From Desulfosarcina ovata subsp. ovata (GTDB lineage Bacteria > Desulfobacterota > Desulfobacteria > Desulfobacterales > Desulfosarcinaceae), in assembly GCF_009689005.1 (NCBI RefSeq), contig NZ_AP021879.1, forward strand, positions 62,001-126,000: 64,000 nucleotides of DNA. The letters run 5' to 3'. The translations under genes and the position numbers were made by a program. Position 1 is the first letter of the stretch, and each line of letters starts with the position of its first letter. The notes beneath the pieces were generated by a model. The model was not told the origin of the DNA. It did not search any database and saw nothing but the letters and a program-made list of their open reading frames with translations. Positions 56,083-64,000 of this stretch are shown one piece after another.

Positions 56083-57210
56083 CTAAGGACGCCATGGACC
56101 ACTGCGTTTTTCCGGAAATACCAAATATCTTCGGCCCAAAAAGTTCAGCACGAAGGCCGCGGCAATTGATGTCATTTTGGATATGCTTGGTGGTAACCCC
56201 ATGACTATTAGTTTTTGGGTCATATAAAAATCGAACCAACCGATGCAAATGACTACCAGCGAATAGGTCAACCATTCCAGTGGGGCGCTCCATTTCGCCT
56301 GGTGTTTGAACAAGATCAGAATACACAACAGATAATTGAAGACTGCAGCGATAACGAATGCGACCACAATCGATGTCGATGAGCCGAGGCCGGAATGAAA
56401 CAAGGCCAGAAATGAGAACAAATTCAAGATGGCTGCCGATGCACCAATGAACAGATAGATCAGGAGTTGCATTGGTATCGGTGCTTTGTGGGCATTATAC
56501 TTGAGTATGCAGTACAATGCCCGGAGACCGTCTTTGACACCGATTTTCTTACCTTCCGCGTAGGTCCGGCCGGCATACGTGATACCCATTTCAAAGATGC
56601 GCACGCGCATCTGTGCGACTTTGGCAATTATTTCCGGTTCAAAGCCGAAGCGGTTTTCTTTCAAATCAACGGATTGGATAATCTGGCGTCTGAACACTTT
56701 GTAGCAGGTTTCCATGTCGGTCAGGTTAAGATCCGTGAACATATTCGACAGCAATGTCAGGAGACGATTGCCGACTGAATGCCAGAAATACAACACCCTG
56801 TGGGCGCCGGACGATAGGAACCGGGAGCCGATGACCACATCTGCCTGATCATTGATCAATGGAACCAACAGATTTTTTATTTCCATGGGGTCATACTCAA
56901 GATCAGCGTCCTGTACGGCAACAAAATCTCCCGTCGCCTGTTTGAAGCCTGTTCTTAGCGCAGCACCTTTGCCTTTGTTCACGTTGTGGGTCAGAACGAC
57001 GATTTCCCGGTACTGTTTTTCAAGACCCTTGGCGATGGGAAGACTTTCGTCCCGGGAGGCATCATCAACGATGATAATTTCCACGGATAGCCACGCTTCC
57101 CTTATATTCAGCACCCGATAAACACACGACGCGAGCGTGGCCGCTTCATTGAAACAGGGGATGATCAACGATAGCTTGACCAGTTCGGGGTTAGAGGTAT
57201 TCACGTCCAA
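56083..57210 (-). CDS. GT2-GtrA fusion, polyprenyl-phosphate sugar transferase (intact)
   Basis: This 375-residue protein has an N-terminal GT2 domain (about 10-235) with [57 protein letters not shown] and [10 protein letters not shown], then a GtrA domain of four TM segments (about 240-370) ending [10 protein letters not shown]. It makes a polyprenyl-phosphate sugar and may help move it across the membrane. It has the same architecture as the gene split by the insertion sequence at 32464-36065, though diverged. It is the first gene of this end of the cluster. Confidence 0.88.
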   Translation of the reverse strand: MDVNTSNPELVKLSLIIPCFNEAATLASCVYRVLNIREAWLSVEIIIVDDASRDESLPIAKGLEKQYREIVVLTHNVNKGKGAALRTGFKQATGDFVAVQDADLEYDPMEIKNLLVPLINDQADVVIGSRFLSSGAHRVLYFWHSVGNRLLTLLSNMFTDLNLTDMETCYKVFRRQIIQSVDLKENRFGFEPEIIAKVAQMRVRIFEMGITYAGRTYAEGKKIGVKDGLRALYCILKYNAHKAPIPMQLLIYLFIGASAAILNLFSFLALFHSGLGSSTSIVVAFVIAAVFNYLLCILILFKHQAKWSAPLEWLTYSLVVICIGWFDFYMTQKLIVMGLPPSISKMTSIAAAFVLNFLGRRYLVFPEKRSGPWRP

Positions 57211-57342
57211 TACACTCCTGTTTTTTAAATCAGAACGGGAAACGTGTCATCAGAAACGGTACGCGGATCGTTTTAGCAGTGGGGACGCATTCCATGATTC
57301 ATCCTGACTGTGAGATGACATCATCAAAATAATCAATGTTTT

Positions 57343-57480
57343 TTACCAGCCCCTCTTTTTCCCAGTATAAAGGTTGTCGACGCACAGAACGTCTTTGCCC
57401 CCACGAATCAATTTGTGGCAGAGGTGTGAGCCGATAAATCCCGCGCCTCCAGTTACAACAGCCTTTTTTTGATCGATCAT
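57343..57480 (-). pseudogene. Truncated NAD-dependent sugar epimerase (UDP-xylose-synthase-like)
   Basis: This frame of 45 codons begins at an ATG overlapping the previous stop (ATGA). It encodes [20 protein letters not shown] followed by [12 protein letters not shown], a perfect Rossmann start of UDP-glucuronate decarboxylase or related SDRs, then stops. Downstream only KNIDYFDDVISQSG in another frame might belong to it, and no catalytic part is found. It is a 5' remnant of a lost gene. Confidence 0.75.
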
Positions 57481-58880
57481 CGATGCTTCTTTATCGCAAG
57501 TGGCGCATTGCGCATCCAAGCCAATTTTTTTCTCATCATGGTTGCTGTCAAGGAAACGCTCAACCAGGCGAGCACATAGGTAAACGGGCGAATTGGAATC
57601 GAGTAGCGTGGAAATGGCGCTGCAGCGATGTGGACCAGAATGAAATAGAAATAAGTTAGGGATATCAGCCGCCCGGCAAAGCGTTGTTGGACTGTCATGG
57701 TAAACATGCGATCGGGAAGCCAAACAAGAACCGTTCCCGCCAGGCTTAAAACCACCACGATGGGATGAATGACACGCATCAGGCTGTAGATGCGCATAAA
57801 CAGCCATGATGATTCATAGGGAGAATGGTTTACTGGATAAATGAATGTGCCGACACCCTGAATCATTTCCCATCGGAACAGGTACAATGGCTTGGAGAGG
57901 TACCAGACCAAATGTGTCAGCGGTTGTGTGTAAAATCGATGGGCAATCGTCACCAACACACTGGATAATGAGCTTGAGATTTCCTGGCTATGCGGATCAA
58001 AGCGATAGGGGAAACCGAAGGTACTGGCCTGCCCATTGTACATGAAGTGAGGATACATGCCATGTTGAAGCGTGTTGATGGTGATTGCTGGATCTGAAAG
58101 ATATCCCAGGGACACCAGGTTGCGAAACAGCCATATCGAAAATATGCATAGAAACGATGCGGCAATGAATAATATGCTGATTCTTTTAGCTTTCGGGCTT
58201 TCGCGGTCCAATAAAACAAATCCGATGAAGAAAAGAAAGTAGTATTGAATCGTCGGTTTGATCAAGGTCGCAACCGCCAGTAGCATGCCTGAGGCGATCC
58301 ATAAATACCGGTTTTCATATCGCCTGGACAATATCAATGCACCCATGGTCAGCACGAGTACAAAGGTAAAAAACGTTTCGGTCAACAGGTAAATATTGAG
58401 ATTGATGAGATGCGGACTGATTGCGGTAAGCGCTGCGGCGATCGCAGCGCCGAGGACACTTAGCAGGGTGCGGCCGAGCATGTAGACGACGGCGATGGTT
58501 ATGGTGCTTAGGATTGCTTGAAAATAAAAAACGTTGACGGCAAACTGATCCAGATTTTTCGAACCGGTGAAGAGGGAAAGAAAGAGCGGGTAACCAGGTG
58601 CGCGCAGCGCATTGGGAGAAGGGGGGATGCGTTTATCGATCAGTCCATTGAAATCGAGTGAATAGACTTTGTATTCGCTGAAATTATAGGCATAAGCGGT
58701 ATATTGACGAGCATCTTCCAGAAAAGGGGTATCGATTTGTACCCCGGATACCATTGCCAAACGAAGATAGAAGCCTAATAGAAGGATGGCGGCGACGACT
58801 ATATATTCCATGTTGCGTTGATTTGGTTTGTTTGTACCATCAACCGATTGCGTTGAACGGTGATCTTGGCGGAATCGCAT
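57477..58880 (-). CDS. GT-C/GT39-like membrane glycosyltransferase
   Basis: About 467 residues with about twelve TM segments. The first outside loop reads [20 protein letters not shown], with the acidic residues of the GT-C fold, then [21 protein letters not shown], a well-known ArnT/PMT_2-type pattern. The reading frame extends 65 codons upstream, but the ATG at 58880 has a good ribosome site (GGAGAAAG) and gives a sensible protein. It overlaps the truncated epimerase by 4 bp. It probably transfers a lipid-linked sugar; it could also be the missing Wzy, though I see no specific sign of that. Confidence 0.75.
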   Translation of the reverse strand: MRFRQDHRSTQSVDGTNKPNQRNMEYIVVAAILLLGFYLRLAMVSGVQIDTPFLEDARQYTAYAYNFSEYKVYSLDFNGLIDKRIPPSPNALRAPGYPLFLSLFTGSKNLDQFAVNVFYFQAILSTITIAVVYMLGRTLLSVLGAAIAAALTAISPHLINLNIYLLTETFFTFVLVLTMGALILSRRYENRYLWIASGMLLAVATLIKPTIQYYFLFFIGFVLLDRESPKAKRISILFIAASFLCIFSIWLFRNLVSLGYLSDPAITINTLQHGMYPHFMYNGQASTFGFPYRFDPHSQEISSSLSSVLVTIAHRFYTQPLTHLVWYLSKPLYLFRWEMIQGVGTFIYPVNHSPYESSWLFMRIYSLMRVIHPIVVVLSLAGTVLVWLPDRMFTMTVQQRFAGRLISLTYFYFILVHIAAAPFPRYSIPIRPFTYVLAWLSVSLTATMMRKKLAWMRNAPLAIKKHR

Positions 58881-59110
58881 TCTTTCTCCAATATAGCAAG
58901 GCCATGCGCAAAACAGGCCAATGTGAGCATCAATTTGTTTTGCGGAGCCCATGCCGTCGAACGATATAGGGAGCAAAATATTGTGCGTCCCGTGCATCGG
59001 CTTCAGGAGCGATCTCTTACCCGTTTGGCGTGCAGATTGATAAAGAATACGCATATTGTATACCAATATGCACACTATATTGTTTATTAACCGCTCGGTT
59101 GAAAATAGAA
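58881..59110. other. Intergenic region upstream of the GT-C gene
   Basis: I see no gene in this stretch. The promoter of the minus-strand GT-C gene should lie here but is not obvious; the DNA towards 59040-59100 is AT-rich. Confidence 0.4.
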
Positions 59111-59150
59111 AAGGGTTCAGGAAGATGCATTTTTCCTGAACCCTTATTTT
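59111..59150. terminator. Bidirectional hairpin terminator beside the tRNA-Leu fragment
   Basis: AAGGGTTCAGGA (59111-59122) pairs perfectly with TCCTGAACCCTT (59134-59145). ATTTTT follows on the plus strand and CTTTTCTATTTT on the minus strand. On the minus strand it lies just downstream of the tRNA-Leu 3' fragment, so it is probably the original terminator of the tRNA operon before the island inserted. Confidence 0.7.
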
Positions 59151-59156
59151 TAGATA

Positions 59157-59186
59157 GTGCCGAGGGTGGGACTTGAACCCGCACGA
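59157..59186. repeat. Distal att site: 30 bp copy of the tRNA-Leu 3' end
   Basis: This 30 bp stretch repeats 61439-61468 with one mismatch (T for C at position 11). It contains the acceptor 3' strand and T arm of tRNA-Leu but no rest of the tRNA, as expected for the far attachment site of an element integrated in a tRNA 3' end. Confidence 0.8.
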
Positions 59187-59442
59187 TTGTATTTAACTCG
59201 TTGATATTATTATGTACAAAAAATTCATGGCCAACATCTGGCCAACCAAATGGCTTTTTGAGCCACCTTGAAAGGCTTTTGGTTTTTGTGTGGATGGCAA
59301 ACATCATTCTCCATTCGCTTTCATGTTTTTTGGCAGTGTCAATAATTTGCCGCCCTGCATTTGCGCCTGGATATAGCATCGAGCTGCCTGGTTGCTTTTA
59401 TGGATCGTGCCGGCGTCCATGATCTCCCGATCGCTAACATAC

Positions 59443-60768
59443 TTAATAATTAGGTCCATATTTAACCACCATCCAAATAGATTGGAGCATCGTAAGAATG
59501 CCAGTGGAGCATAAAAGTTGTTGCCGCCCCACTTCATTCAATTTCGTTTCAAGATGTGAAGTCCACAATCCGATGATTACGATACCCATCACCGCTGGTG
59601 ATATAGCCAGTCGGTCAACACAGTAGCCAACCATAGAGAAAAATATTAGAAATATAATAGCAATAACAGCAGAACAGACAAAGACATTACTTTTTAAAAC
59701 TTTTTTAAGTAATGAATGATATGACCAGGAAAACCATGTCAATAGTAGAATTACAGGAACTATCGGGATCAGGTGACGCAGTGCTGATAAAATGAAAAAT
59801 TGCAGGTTACTTATCAGTGAACTCGCTAACCATAGCCAACCTTTGTCAAACACGTCCAGCATCCACACAATTTGATTCCAACGATAAACTTCATAGGAAT
59901 AGAATTCACCGGTGATCAAGGTAACAATTCCCCACCAGATTATGTTAGGGGCTATTAATATAGCAAATAGGATTAACAGGTCAAACAATGCTATAATAGC
60001 GCTGGTGTCTTTGATACTGATATAGCGGTAAAGCCTAGCCAACAAAATTGCCGCACCGACTACAATACTGCTACCGTAAGCTAGTACGCCCAAACCCGAT
60101 AATAAAGCAGAATAAACATATGTTTGACGCGAAATATTTGTAATACGCAGTTTAAGTAAAGCGTAAAGAGCCAACAAAGGCACCAGTAGATTAAGCATCT
60201 GAGTATGTGGGGAAAGAAAGAATGCCTTGGTAATGTCGTTAGCAATTAAAAAGGTACCTATAATTAAAGAGGTGGGAGTACTATTGATATTATTTGGGAG
60301 GACCACTATCTTAAAATATAACCAATAAGCCCAAATTAGAATTAATAAGTTAAGTAAAATGTATGCAATATAAGTATGCAACAATTGGTTAAATAACTTG
60401 GACGCTCTAGGCAATGATCTAAAAACAACTACCTCTAATAGCTTACTTAAAGGATGAGCGATAAGGGGTAATAGTGGGCGAGATTGTATTACTGAATTAT
60501 GTGCAAACACTGTTCGTGTGTCAGCAGCACCAACCATATAGAAGTATGAATCGCAATTCAAGCTAACACCAAAATACGAAGAAAATTGTATATTTTCTAA
60601 CCATAAGTGATTTTGATCGATGCTTTGCTGAGATACCCGTGGACCAACCGCAAGACCGCAAAAATAAATGAGCGATCCTGAAATTACCAATATTAATAGT
60701 ATAGTGGGGCGAACAGGTCTCATAAAATGTAATCTAAGAAGTAGCAACGTTATCAAAGAGCGAACCAT
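59443..60768 (-). CDS. Polytopic membrane protein, GT-C-like, island cargo
   Basis: This 441-residue protein has about ten TM segments and no recognised family. The first outside loop holds SLNCDSYFYMVGAADTRTVF followed by QSRPLLPLIAHPL, which recalls GT-C sugar transferases (acidic residue, then RP...P), but the match is weak. It is strongly AT-rich with many rare-type codons, unlike the gap-tpiA-secG genes next to it, suggesting transfer. It is the only intact gene inside the tRNA-bounded island. A glycan-modifying role (sugar transfer or polymerase) would fit but is not shown. Confidence 0.6.
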   Translation of the reverse strand: MVRSLITLLLLRLHFMRPVRPTILLILVISGSLIYFCGLAVGPRVSQQSIDQNHLWLENIQFSSYFGVSLNCDSYFYMVGAADTRTVFAHNSVIQSRPLLPLIAHPLSKLLEVVVFRSLPRASKLFNQLLHTYIAYILLNLLILIWAYWLYFKIVVLPNNINSTPTSLIIGTFLIANDITKAFFLSPHTQMLNLLVPLLALYALLKLRITNISRQTYVYSALLSGLGVLAYGSSIVVGAAILLARLYRYISIKDTSAIIALFDLLILFAILIAPNIIWWGIVTLITGEFYSYEVYRWNQIVWMLDVFDKGWLWLASSLISNLQFFILSALRHLIPIVPVILLLTWFSWSYHSLLKKVLKSNVFVCSAVIAIIFLIFFSMVGYCVDRLAISPAVMGIVIIGLWTSHLETKLNEVGRQQLLCSTGILTMLQSIWMVVKYGPNY

Positions 60769-60965
60769 TTATAAGCATTTGCTTGGTGGTCTGTTATGCC
60801 CATAATCTGGGAAAAAAACATATCCTGTTAATATCTTTGAGAAAGGTGATAATTTTTTCCAAAAAGCCTGGTATGCGAGACGATCACCATCCCCAAGCCT
60901 TGCAGCAAAATTTAGGCCACTAATTCAGGTATTAATAATATTCGGCTGGAGTTGTCTGGCGAAGA

Positions 60966-61406
60966 ATGCACCACCTCGTATTGGGCTTCTATCGCGGCAT
61001 GAGGCGAGGGGAGATCCTGCAACTCGAATGGACCCGACATGTGGAGATGAAGAATCGATTGAATTGATCACGTTGACCTCAAATATCACCAAGGACTCAG
61101 AGGTCCGAACAATCCCCATGCCCGGTCCGGTCCATTCTTATAAAAGAGCGTCATCAGAAATCTATCGTATCGGATCCACACGTTTTTTTTCATAGTACCA
61201 GGCAAATGTTCGACAGGTGCAACCGAGTCGATGCAGATGATTTGAAAGACGCCATGGTCAACACCATACGTTACCTATATGAAAATGTTGCCCAAAGCCG
61301 AATCTTGATACAGAAATTTTTCCAAGAGCCACCGGCACACCACATAAATCCGGCGTTTTCACCCACTAATCTCCACAAAACCGCAAAAAAAAGGGGTTTG
61401 CAGATT
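60966..61406 (+). pseudogene. Tyrosine recombinase (integrase) remnant
   Basis: From 60966 the frame reads MHHLVLGFYRGMRRGEILQL then EWTRHVEMKNRLN and a stop. One base back, the next frame continues LITLTSNITKDSEVRTIPMP. Together these match the catalytic-core box I of phage integrases (TGMRRGEIL.L.W) and the following TKN.E.R.IPM strand. A later stretch, VDADDLKDAMVNTI near 61233, resembles the C-terminal end after the catalytic tyrosine. The HxxR box is not found. The gene is frameshifted and decayed. Confidence 0.72.
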
Positions 61407-61432
61407 TAATTCTCTGTAAACCCTTTTTTTTA
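61384..61432. terminator. Terminator of the gap-tpiA-secG-tRNA-Leu unit
   Basis: An imperfect stem (AAAAGGGGTTTGCAG with CTGTAAACCCTTTT) is flanked by A and T runs on both sides, so it works in both directions. On the minus strand it lies a few bases after the tRNA 3' end. It is inside the island and was probably brought with it. Confidence 0.65.
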
Positions 61433-61436
61433 TTGA

Positions 61437-61524
61437 TGGTGCCGAGGGCGGGACTTGAACCCGCACGACCGTTGGCCACTACCCCCTCAAGATAGCGTGT
61501 CTACCAGATTCCACCACCTCGGCA
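61437..61524 (-). tRNA. tRNA-Leu (anticodon GAG)
   Basis: The minus strand folds as a class II tRNA: 7 bp acceptor GCCGAGG-type stem, D arm with GGTAGACAC, anticodon stem CTATC/GGTAG with loop TTGAGGG (anticodon GAG), a long variable arm, T loop GTTCAAGTC and encoded CCA. It is 88 nt with CCA. It is complete, since the island insertion kept the 3' sequence. It is the last unit after secG (22 bp gap). Confidence 0.95.
61439..61468. repeat. Proximal att site in tRNA-Leu
   Basis: This is the 3' part of the intact tRNA-Leu, repeated at 59157-59186 with one mismatch. Confidence 0.8.
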
Positions 61525-61546
61525 AATTTATTGATCGCGTGAGCGG

Positions 61547-61873
61547 CTACTCCGCATTTGCATTGTTGTCGGTTGCCGCATTATCGGTTGTCGCCGGCTG
61601 CGTGATCGGTACCGGTGTATCTGATACAACCGATTTCGATACCTTCCCGCCGGACATGTACGCTAGGGTCAGGGAGGTGAGCATGAACACGATGGCGGCA
61701 ACCGTGGTTGCCTTGCTTAAAAAGGTCGATGCCCCGGTGCTGCCAAACAGCGTCTGGCTGCTGCCCCCACCGAAAGCGGCGCCCATATCGGCCCCTTTAC
61801 CGGTTTGCAGCAGAACAATCATGATCAGGGCGATGCAAACAACCACATGGATAATGATCAGAAATATGGACAT
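61547..61873 (-). CDS. secG: Preprotein translocase subunit SecG
   Basis: This 108-residue protein has two TM segments (about 2-22 and 52-72) joined by the conserved loop LLQTGKGADMGAAFGGG then SSQTLFGSTGASTFLSKAT, the SecG signature. The tail is Asn/Ala/Thr-rich and charged. It is part of the SecYEG channel. The order tpiA-secG-tRNA-Leu is common in bacteria. Gap to tpiA is 24 bp. Confidence 0.95.
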   Translation of the reverse strand: MSIFLIIIHVVVCIALIMIVLLQTGKGADMGAAFGGGSSQTLFGSTGASTFLSKATTVAAIVFMLTSLTLAYMSGGKVSKSVVSDTPVPITQPATTDNAATDNNANAE

Positions 61874-61897
61874 CAGTTATCGTCTTTAACCGTTCTG

Positions 61898-62659
61898 TTA
61901 ATCATTAAAAAAGACCAGCTTGCTGAATGTTTCGGGATCCAGGCTGGCTCCGCCAACCAGTGCGCCGTCAACATCAGGCATTTCCATCAATGCCTTTACG
62001 TTGTCAGGCTTCACACTCCCGCCGTAAAGAATCCGGACGGCGCTGGCAAAAGGTTTTCCAAAAAGCGAGTCGAGAAGATTTCTGATGAAGCGGTGCGCTT
62101 CCTGGGCCTGTTCGCGAGTGGCCGTCTTTCCGGTTCCGATCGCCCAGACCGGCTCGTAGGCGACGACGATGTCCGCCTGCCCATCAAAAGCAAAACCATT
62201 TAGACCATCTCGTACCTGTTTGTCAAGCACAGAAAATGTATTCCCGGCTTCACGTTCGGTTTCCGATTCGCCAATACACAGCACTGGCGTCAGATTGGCG
62301 GATAACGCCGCTTTGATCTTCATATTGACGGTTTCATCCGTTTCGCCAAAAAACTGACGCCGTTCGGAGTGGCCGACAATGACCTGGCTGCAGCCGGCGT
62401 CAGCCAGCATCTGGGCGGATATTTCACCGGTAAAGGCGCCCTGGGATTCCCAGTGCAGATTCTGCCCGGCCAACGCGATCGGGCTGCCTTTCAAAACCTG
62501 GCCCACCTGGTAGAGCGCGGTAAACGTCGGTGCGATCATCACCTCAACACCCGTTGCCGAAGTGACCAGTGTCTTTATTCGACTGGCCGCTTCCACCGCC
62601 TGGGCACCGGTTTTATGCATTTTCCAGTTTCCGGCAATCAGTGGCGTTCGATTGTTCAT
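61898..62659 (-). CDS. tpiA: Triosephosphate isomerase
   Basis: This 253-residue TIM barrel has the catalytic residues in place: the N-terminal NWKMHK (Lys), [14 protein letters not shown] (His), [15 protein letters not shown] (Glu and the flexible loop), and [12 protein letters not shown] (phosphate site). It interconverts dihydroxyacetone phosphate and glyceraldehyde 3-phosphate. It lies 11 bp after gap, and so belongs to a glycolysis operon that also carries secG. Confidence 0.96.
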   Translation of the reverse strand: MNNRTPLIAGNWKMHKTGAQAVEAASRIKTLVTSATGVEVMIAPTFTALYQVGQVLKGSPIALAGQNLHWESQGAFTGEISAQMLADAGCSQVIVGHSERRQFFGETDETVNMKIKAALSANLTPVLCIGESETEREAGNTFSVLDKQVRDGLNGFAFDGQADIVVAYEPVWAIGTGKTATREQAQEAHRFIRNLLDSLFGKPFASAVRILYGGSVKPDNVKALMEMPDVDGALVGGASLDPETFSKLVFFND

Positions 62660-62670
62660 CAGCTTCCCTC

Positions 62671-63675
62671 CTACAGGTGTTTGCCGATCATTGCCGCCAG
62701 ATCAACCATGCGGTTGGAATAACCGGTTTCATTGTCGTACCAGGAGAGTACCTTGACCATGTTGCCGACCACATAGGTGGTTTGGGCATCAACGATCGAG
62801 GAGAGGGGACAACCGTTAAAGTCCGAGGAGACCAAAGGCAGGTCGCAATAGCCCAGGATTCCCTTAAGAGCCCCTTCGGAGGCTTCTTTCAGTGCTTCGT
62901 TGACGTCGGTTTTGTTGACACCGGATTTCTCCAGGTTAACCACCACATCGACGATGGAGACGTTGGGGGTGGGTACGCGAATAGCCAGCCCGTTCAGTTT
63001 GCCCTCCAACTCGGGCAGCACCAGGGCGACCGCTTTTGCGGCACCCGTGGTCGTCGGAATCATTGACAGCGCGGCCGCCCTGGCGCGTCGCAGGTCTTTG
63101 TGGGGGAAATCAAGCAGACGCTGATCTCCGGTATACGAATGGATGGTGGTCATCAGTCCGTTTTGAATGCCAAAATTTTCCAGCATCACTTTTGCCACCG
63201 GCGCCAGGCAGTTTGTCGTACAGGAGGCATTGGAGATGATATGGTGCTGTTTGGGGTCATACTTATTGGCGTTGACGCCCATGACGATGGTCGCATCCGG
63301 GTTTTGTGCCGGGGCGGAGATGATGACCTTACGAGCACCGGCGGTAAGGTGTTTGGCGGCGTTGTCACGGTCACGGAAAAGGCCGGTGCACTCGCAGGCA
63401 ATGTCAACGCCATGGTCTTTCCAGGCCAGCTTTTCAGGATCCTTGATCGCCGTATAAGCGATGGTTTGGCCATCGACTTCGATGGCTCCCTCCTTGGCCC
63501 TGATCTCCATGTCCAACTTGTCATGCACAGAATCATACTTCAGCAGGTGCGCCATGGTTGCCGCATCGGTCAGATCGTTGATCGCAACGACCTCCACATC
63601 CGGATGATTCAGGGCCGCACGAAATACCACACGGCCAATTCTGCCAAATCCGTTGATCCCTATTTTTATTGCCAT
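62671..63675 (-). CDS. gap: Glyceraldehyde-3-phosphate dehydrogenase
   Basis: The protein is 334 residues from ATG 63675, which follows a perfect AAGGAGG ribosome site; the frame opens nine codons earlier but that stretch includes the ribosome site. It shows the NAD-binding IGINGFGRIGRVVFRAA, the catalytic SNASCTTNCLAPVAKVM, GAAKAVALVLPEL and SWYDNETGYSNRM. It is the first gene of the gap-tpiA-secG unit. Confidence 0.96.
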   Translation of the reverse strand: MAIKIGINGFGRIGRVVFRAALNHPDVEVVAINDLTDAATMAHLLKYDSVHDKLDMEIRAKEGAIEVDGQTIAYTAIKDPEKLAWKDHGVDIACECTGLFRDRDNAAKHLTAGARKVIISAPAQNPDATIVMGVNANKYDPKQHHIISNASCTTNCLAPVAKVMLENFGIQNGLMTTIHSYTGDQRLLDFPHKDLRRARAAALSMIPTTTGAAKAVALVLPELEGKLNGLAIRVPTPNVSIVDVVVNLEKSGVNKTDVNEALKEASEGALKGILGYCDLPLVSSDFNGCPLSSIVDAQTTYVVGNMVKVLSWYDNETGYSNRMVDLAAMIGKHL

Positions 63676-63813
63676 CCCGTCCTCCTTTGTGGTTAATGCC
63701 ACAAGCCGATGATCGATGATCTGAATTAAATAATAAAAGGGGCGGCCCCCGAACTGAATCGACTTTTTCGTCGTTCCCGATTTACAGGATGGGAAAGAGC
63801 CCCGGCAGGCGTT

Positions 63814-64000
63814 TCATTCCCGTTTATTTCCCTTTAATATGCTGCTGGCCAATGAGATACTTTTTTTCCCGAAAGACTCAAGGTTGACTGCCAGTTCTGA
63901 GAGGGACTGGTTTTTTCGGGCACTGGCCGCGCGTATCAGAATTGGCAGGTTGACCCCGGAAATGACCTCGACCCGTCCTTCCTCCAGAAATGCGTAACTG
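63814..64000 (-). CDS. PTS EIIA (mannose-family-like) component, 3' end
   Basis: The frame runs off the window and shows the last 62 codons: FLEEGRVEVISGVNLPILIR followed by LSELAVNLESFGKKSISLAS. The VSGVNLP.L stretch and the tail match the end of EIIA-Man-type domains of the phosphotransferase system. In deltaproteobacteria such domains are often regulatory, linked with Hpr kinase. The histidine site lies outside. It is upstream of gap on the same strand, 138 bp away. Confidence 0.72.
   Translation of the reverse strand, partial: SYAFLEEGRVEVISGVNLPILIRAASARKNQSLSELAVNLESFGKKSISLASSILKGNKRE

Larger units (their letters stand above)
59157..61468. mobile_element. Decayed integrative element in tRNA-Leu
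   Basis: About 2.3 kb is bounded by the 30 bp direct repeat. It holds one membrane-protein gene on the minus strand and a broken tyrosine-recombinase gene on the plus strand that ends close to the tRNA. The left part (59187-59442) has no recognisable gene. The content is more AT-rich than the flanking housekeeping genes. It is too small and broken to move by itself. Confidence 0.7.

Noticed and set aside
55964..56326. 120-codon minus-strand frame between the methyltransferase and GT2-GtrA genes
   Set aside because: It overlaps the GtrA coding end in another frame, with composition like a shadow. The GtrA frame is clearly real.
59304..59537. 77-codon minus-strand frame in the relic island
   Set aside because: It overlaps the end of the membrane-protein gene, and the peptide matched nothing I recognise. 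It may be remnant DNA but is not supportable as a gene.

Overview
This window reads as a chromosomal segment of an anaerobic, Gram-negative deltaproteobacterium-like organism, probably a Desulfobacterota relative. That is inferred from gene content, not from a marker gene. The supporting genes are a fused ATP sulfurylase/APS kinase, an acyl-CoA carboxylase carboxyltransferase subunit, a selenocysteine tRNA, a PEP-CTERM surface protein, a Geobacter-like type IV pilin under a sigma-54-type promoter, and many cell-surface glycan genes.

Layout. 1-2.8 kb: the 3' end of elbB, then a GAF-domain kinase-like protein paired with a receiver protein. 3-5.2 kb: an acyl-CoA carboxylase subunit on the minus strand, a decayed HsdR fragment and a palindromic repeat element. 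5.2-9.2 kb: a PEP-CTERM protein behind a sigma-54-type promoter, a Sat-ApsK fusion whose sulfurylase motifs are altered, and galE. 9.5-15.2 kb: a four-gene envelope operon (TPR lipoprotein, membrane coiled-coil protein, ExeA-like ATPase with an OmpA tail, PilZ protein). 15.2-19 kb: a hydrolase, selC, pgpA, lepB and an NtrC/PilR-type activator. 19.5-38.8 kb: pilA followed by a long run of GT-C-type membrane proteins, several with TPR tails, a VKOR-DsbA fusion and polyprenyl-phosphate sugar transferases. Two genes here are broken: one by a frameshift, and one by a 2,459 bp ISKra4-type insertion sequence that also carries a DruA-like (DUF4338) gene.

38.8-58.9 kb is a large minus-strand polysaccharide cluster. 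It holds glycosyltransferases, SDR epimerases, a C-methyltransferase-like enzyme, a Wzx flippase, two overlapping B12-binding radical SAM genes, an HddA/HddC pair for activated heptose, and a GT2-GtrA fusion. 59.1-61.5 kb is a small decayed island in the 3' end of tRNA-Leu(GAG), bounded by a 30 bp direct repeat and holding an integrase remnant and one AT-rich membrane-protein gene. 61.4-64 kb is a housekeeping block (gap-tpiA-secG-tRNA-Leu) and the end of a PTS EIIA gene.

Together the accessory genes look devoted to building and decorating the cell surface: pilus, glycan, sorted surface protein and envelope scaffold. The pilA and PEP-CTERM promoters share an almost identical 16-base core, which suggests one common sigma-54 control logic. 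No single unmistakably new system is visible. The best leads are the pilin/disulfide/GT-C-TPR locus, the ATPase-OmpA operon, the altered Sat-ApsK protein, the twin radical SAM genes, and the DruA-carrying insertion sequence caught in the act of splitting a gene.
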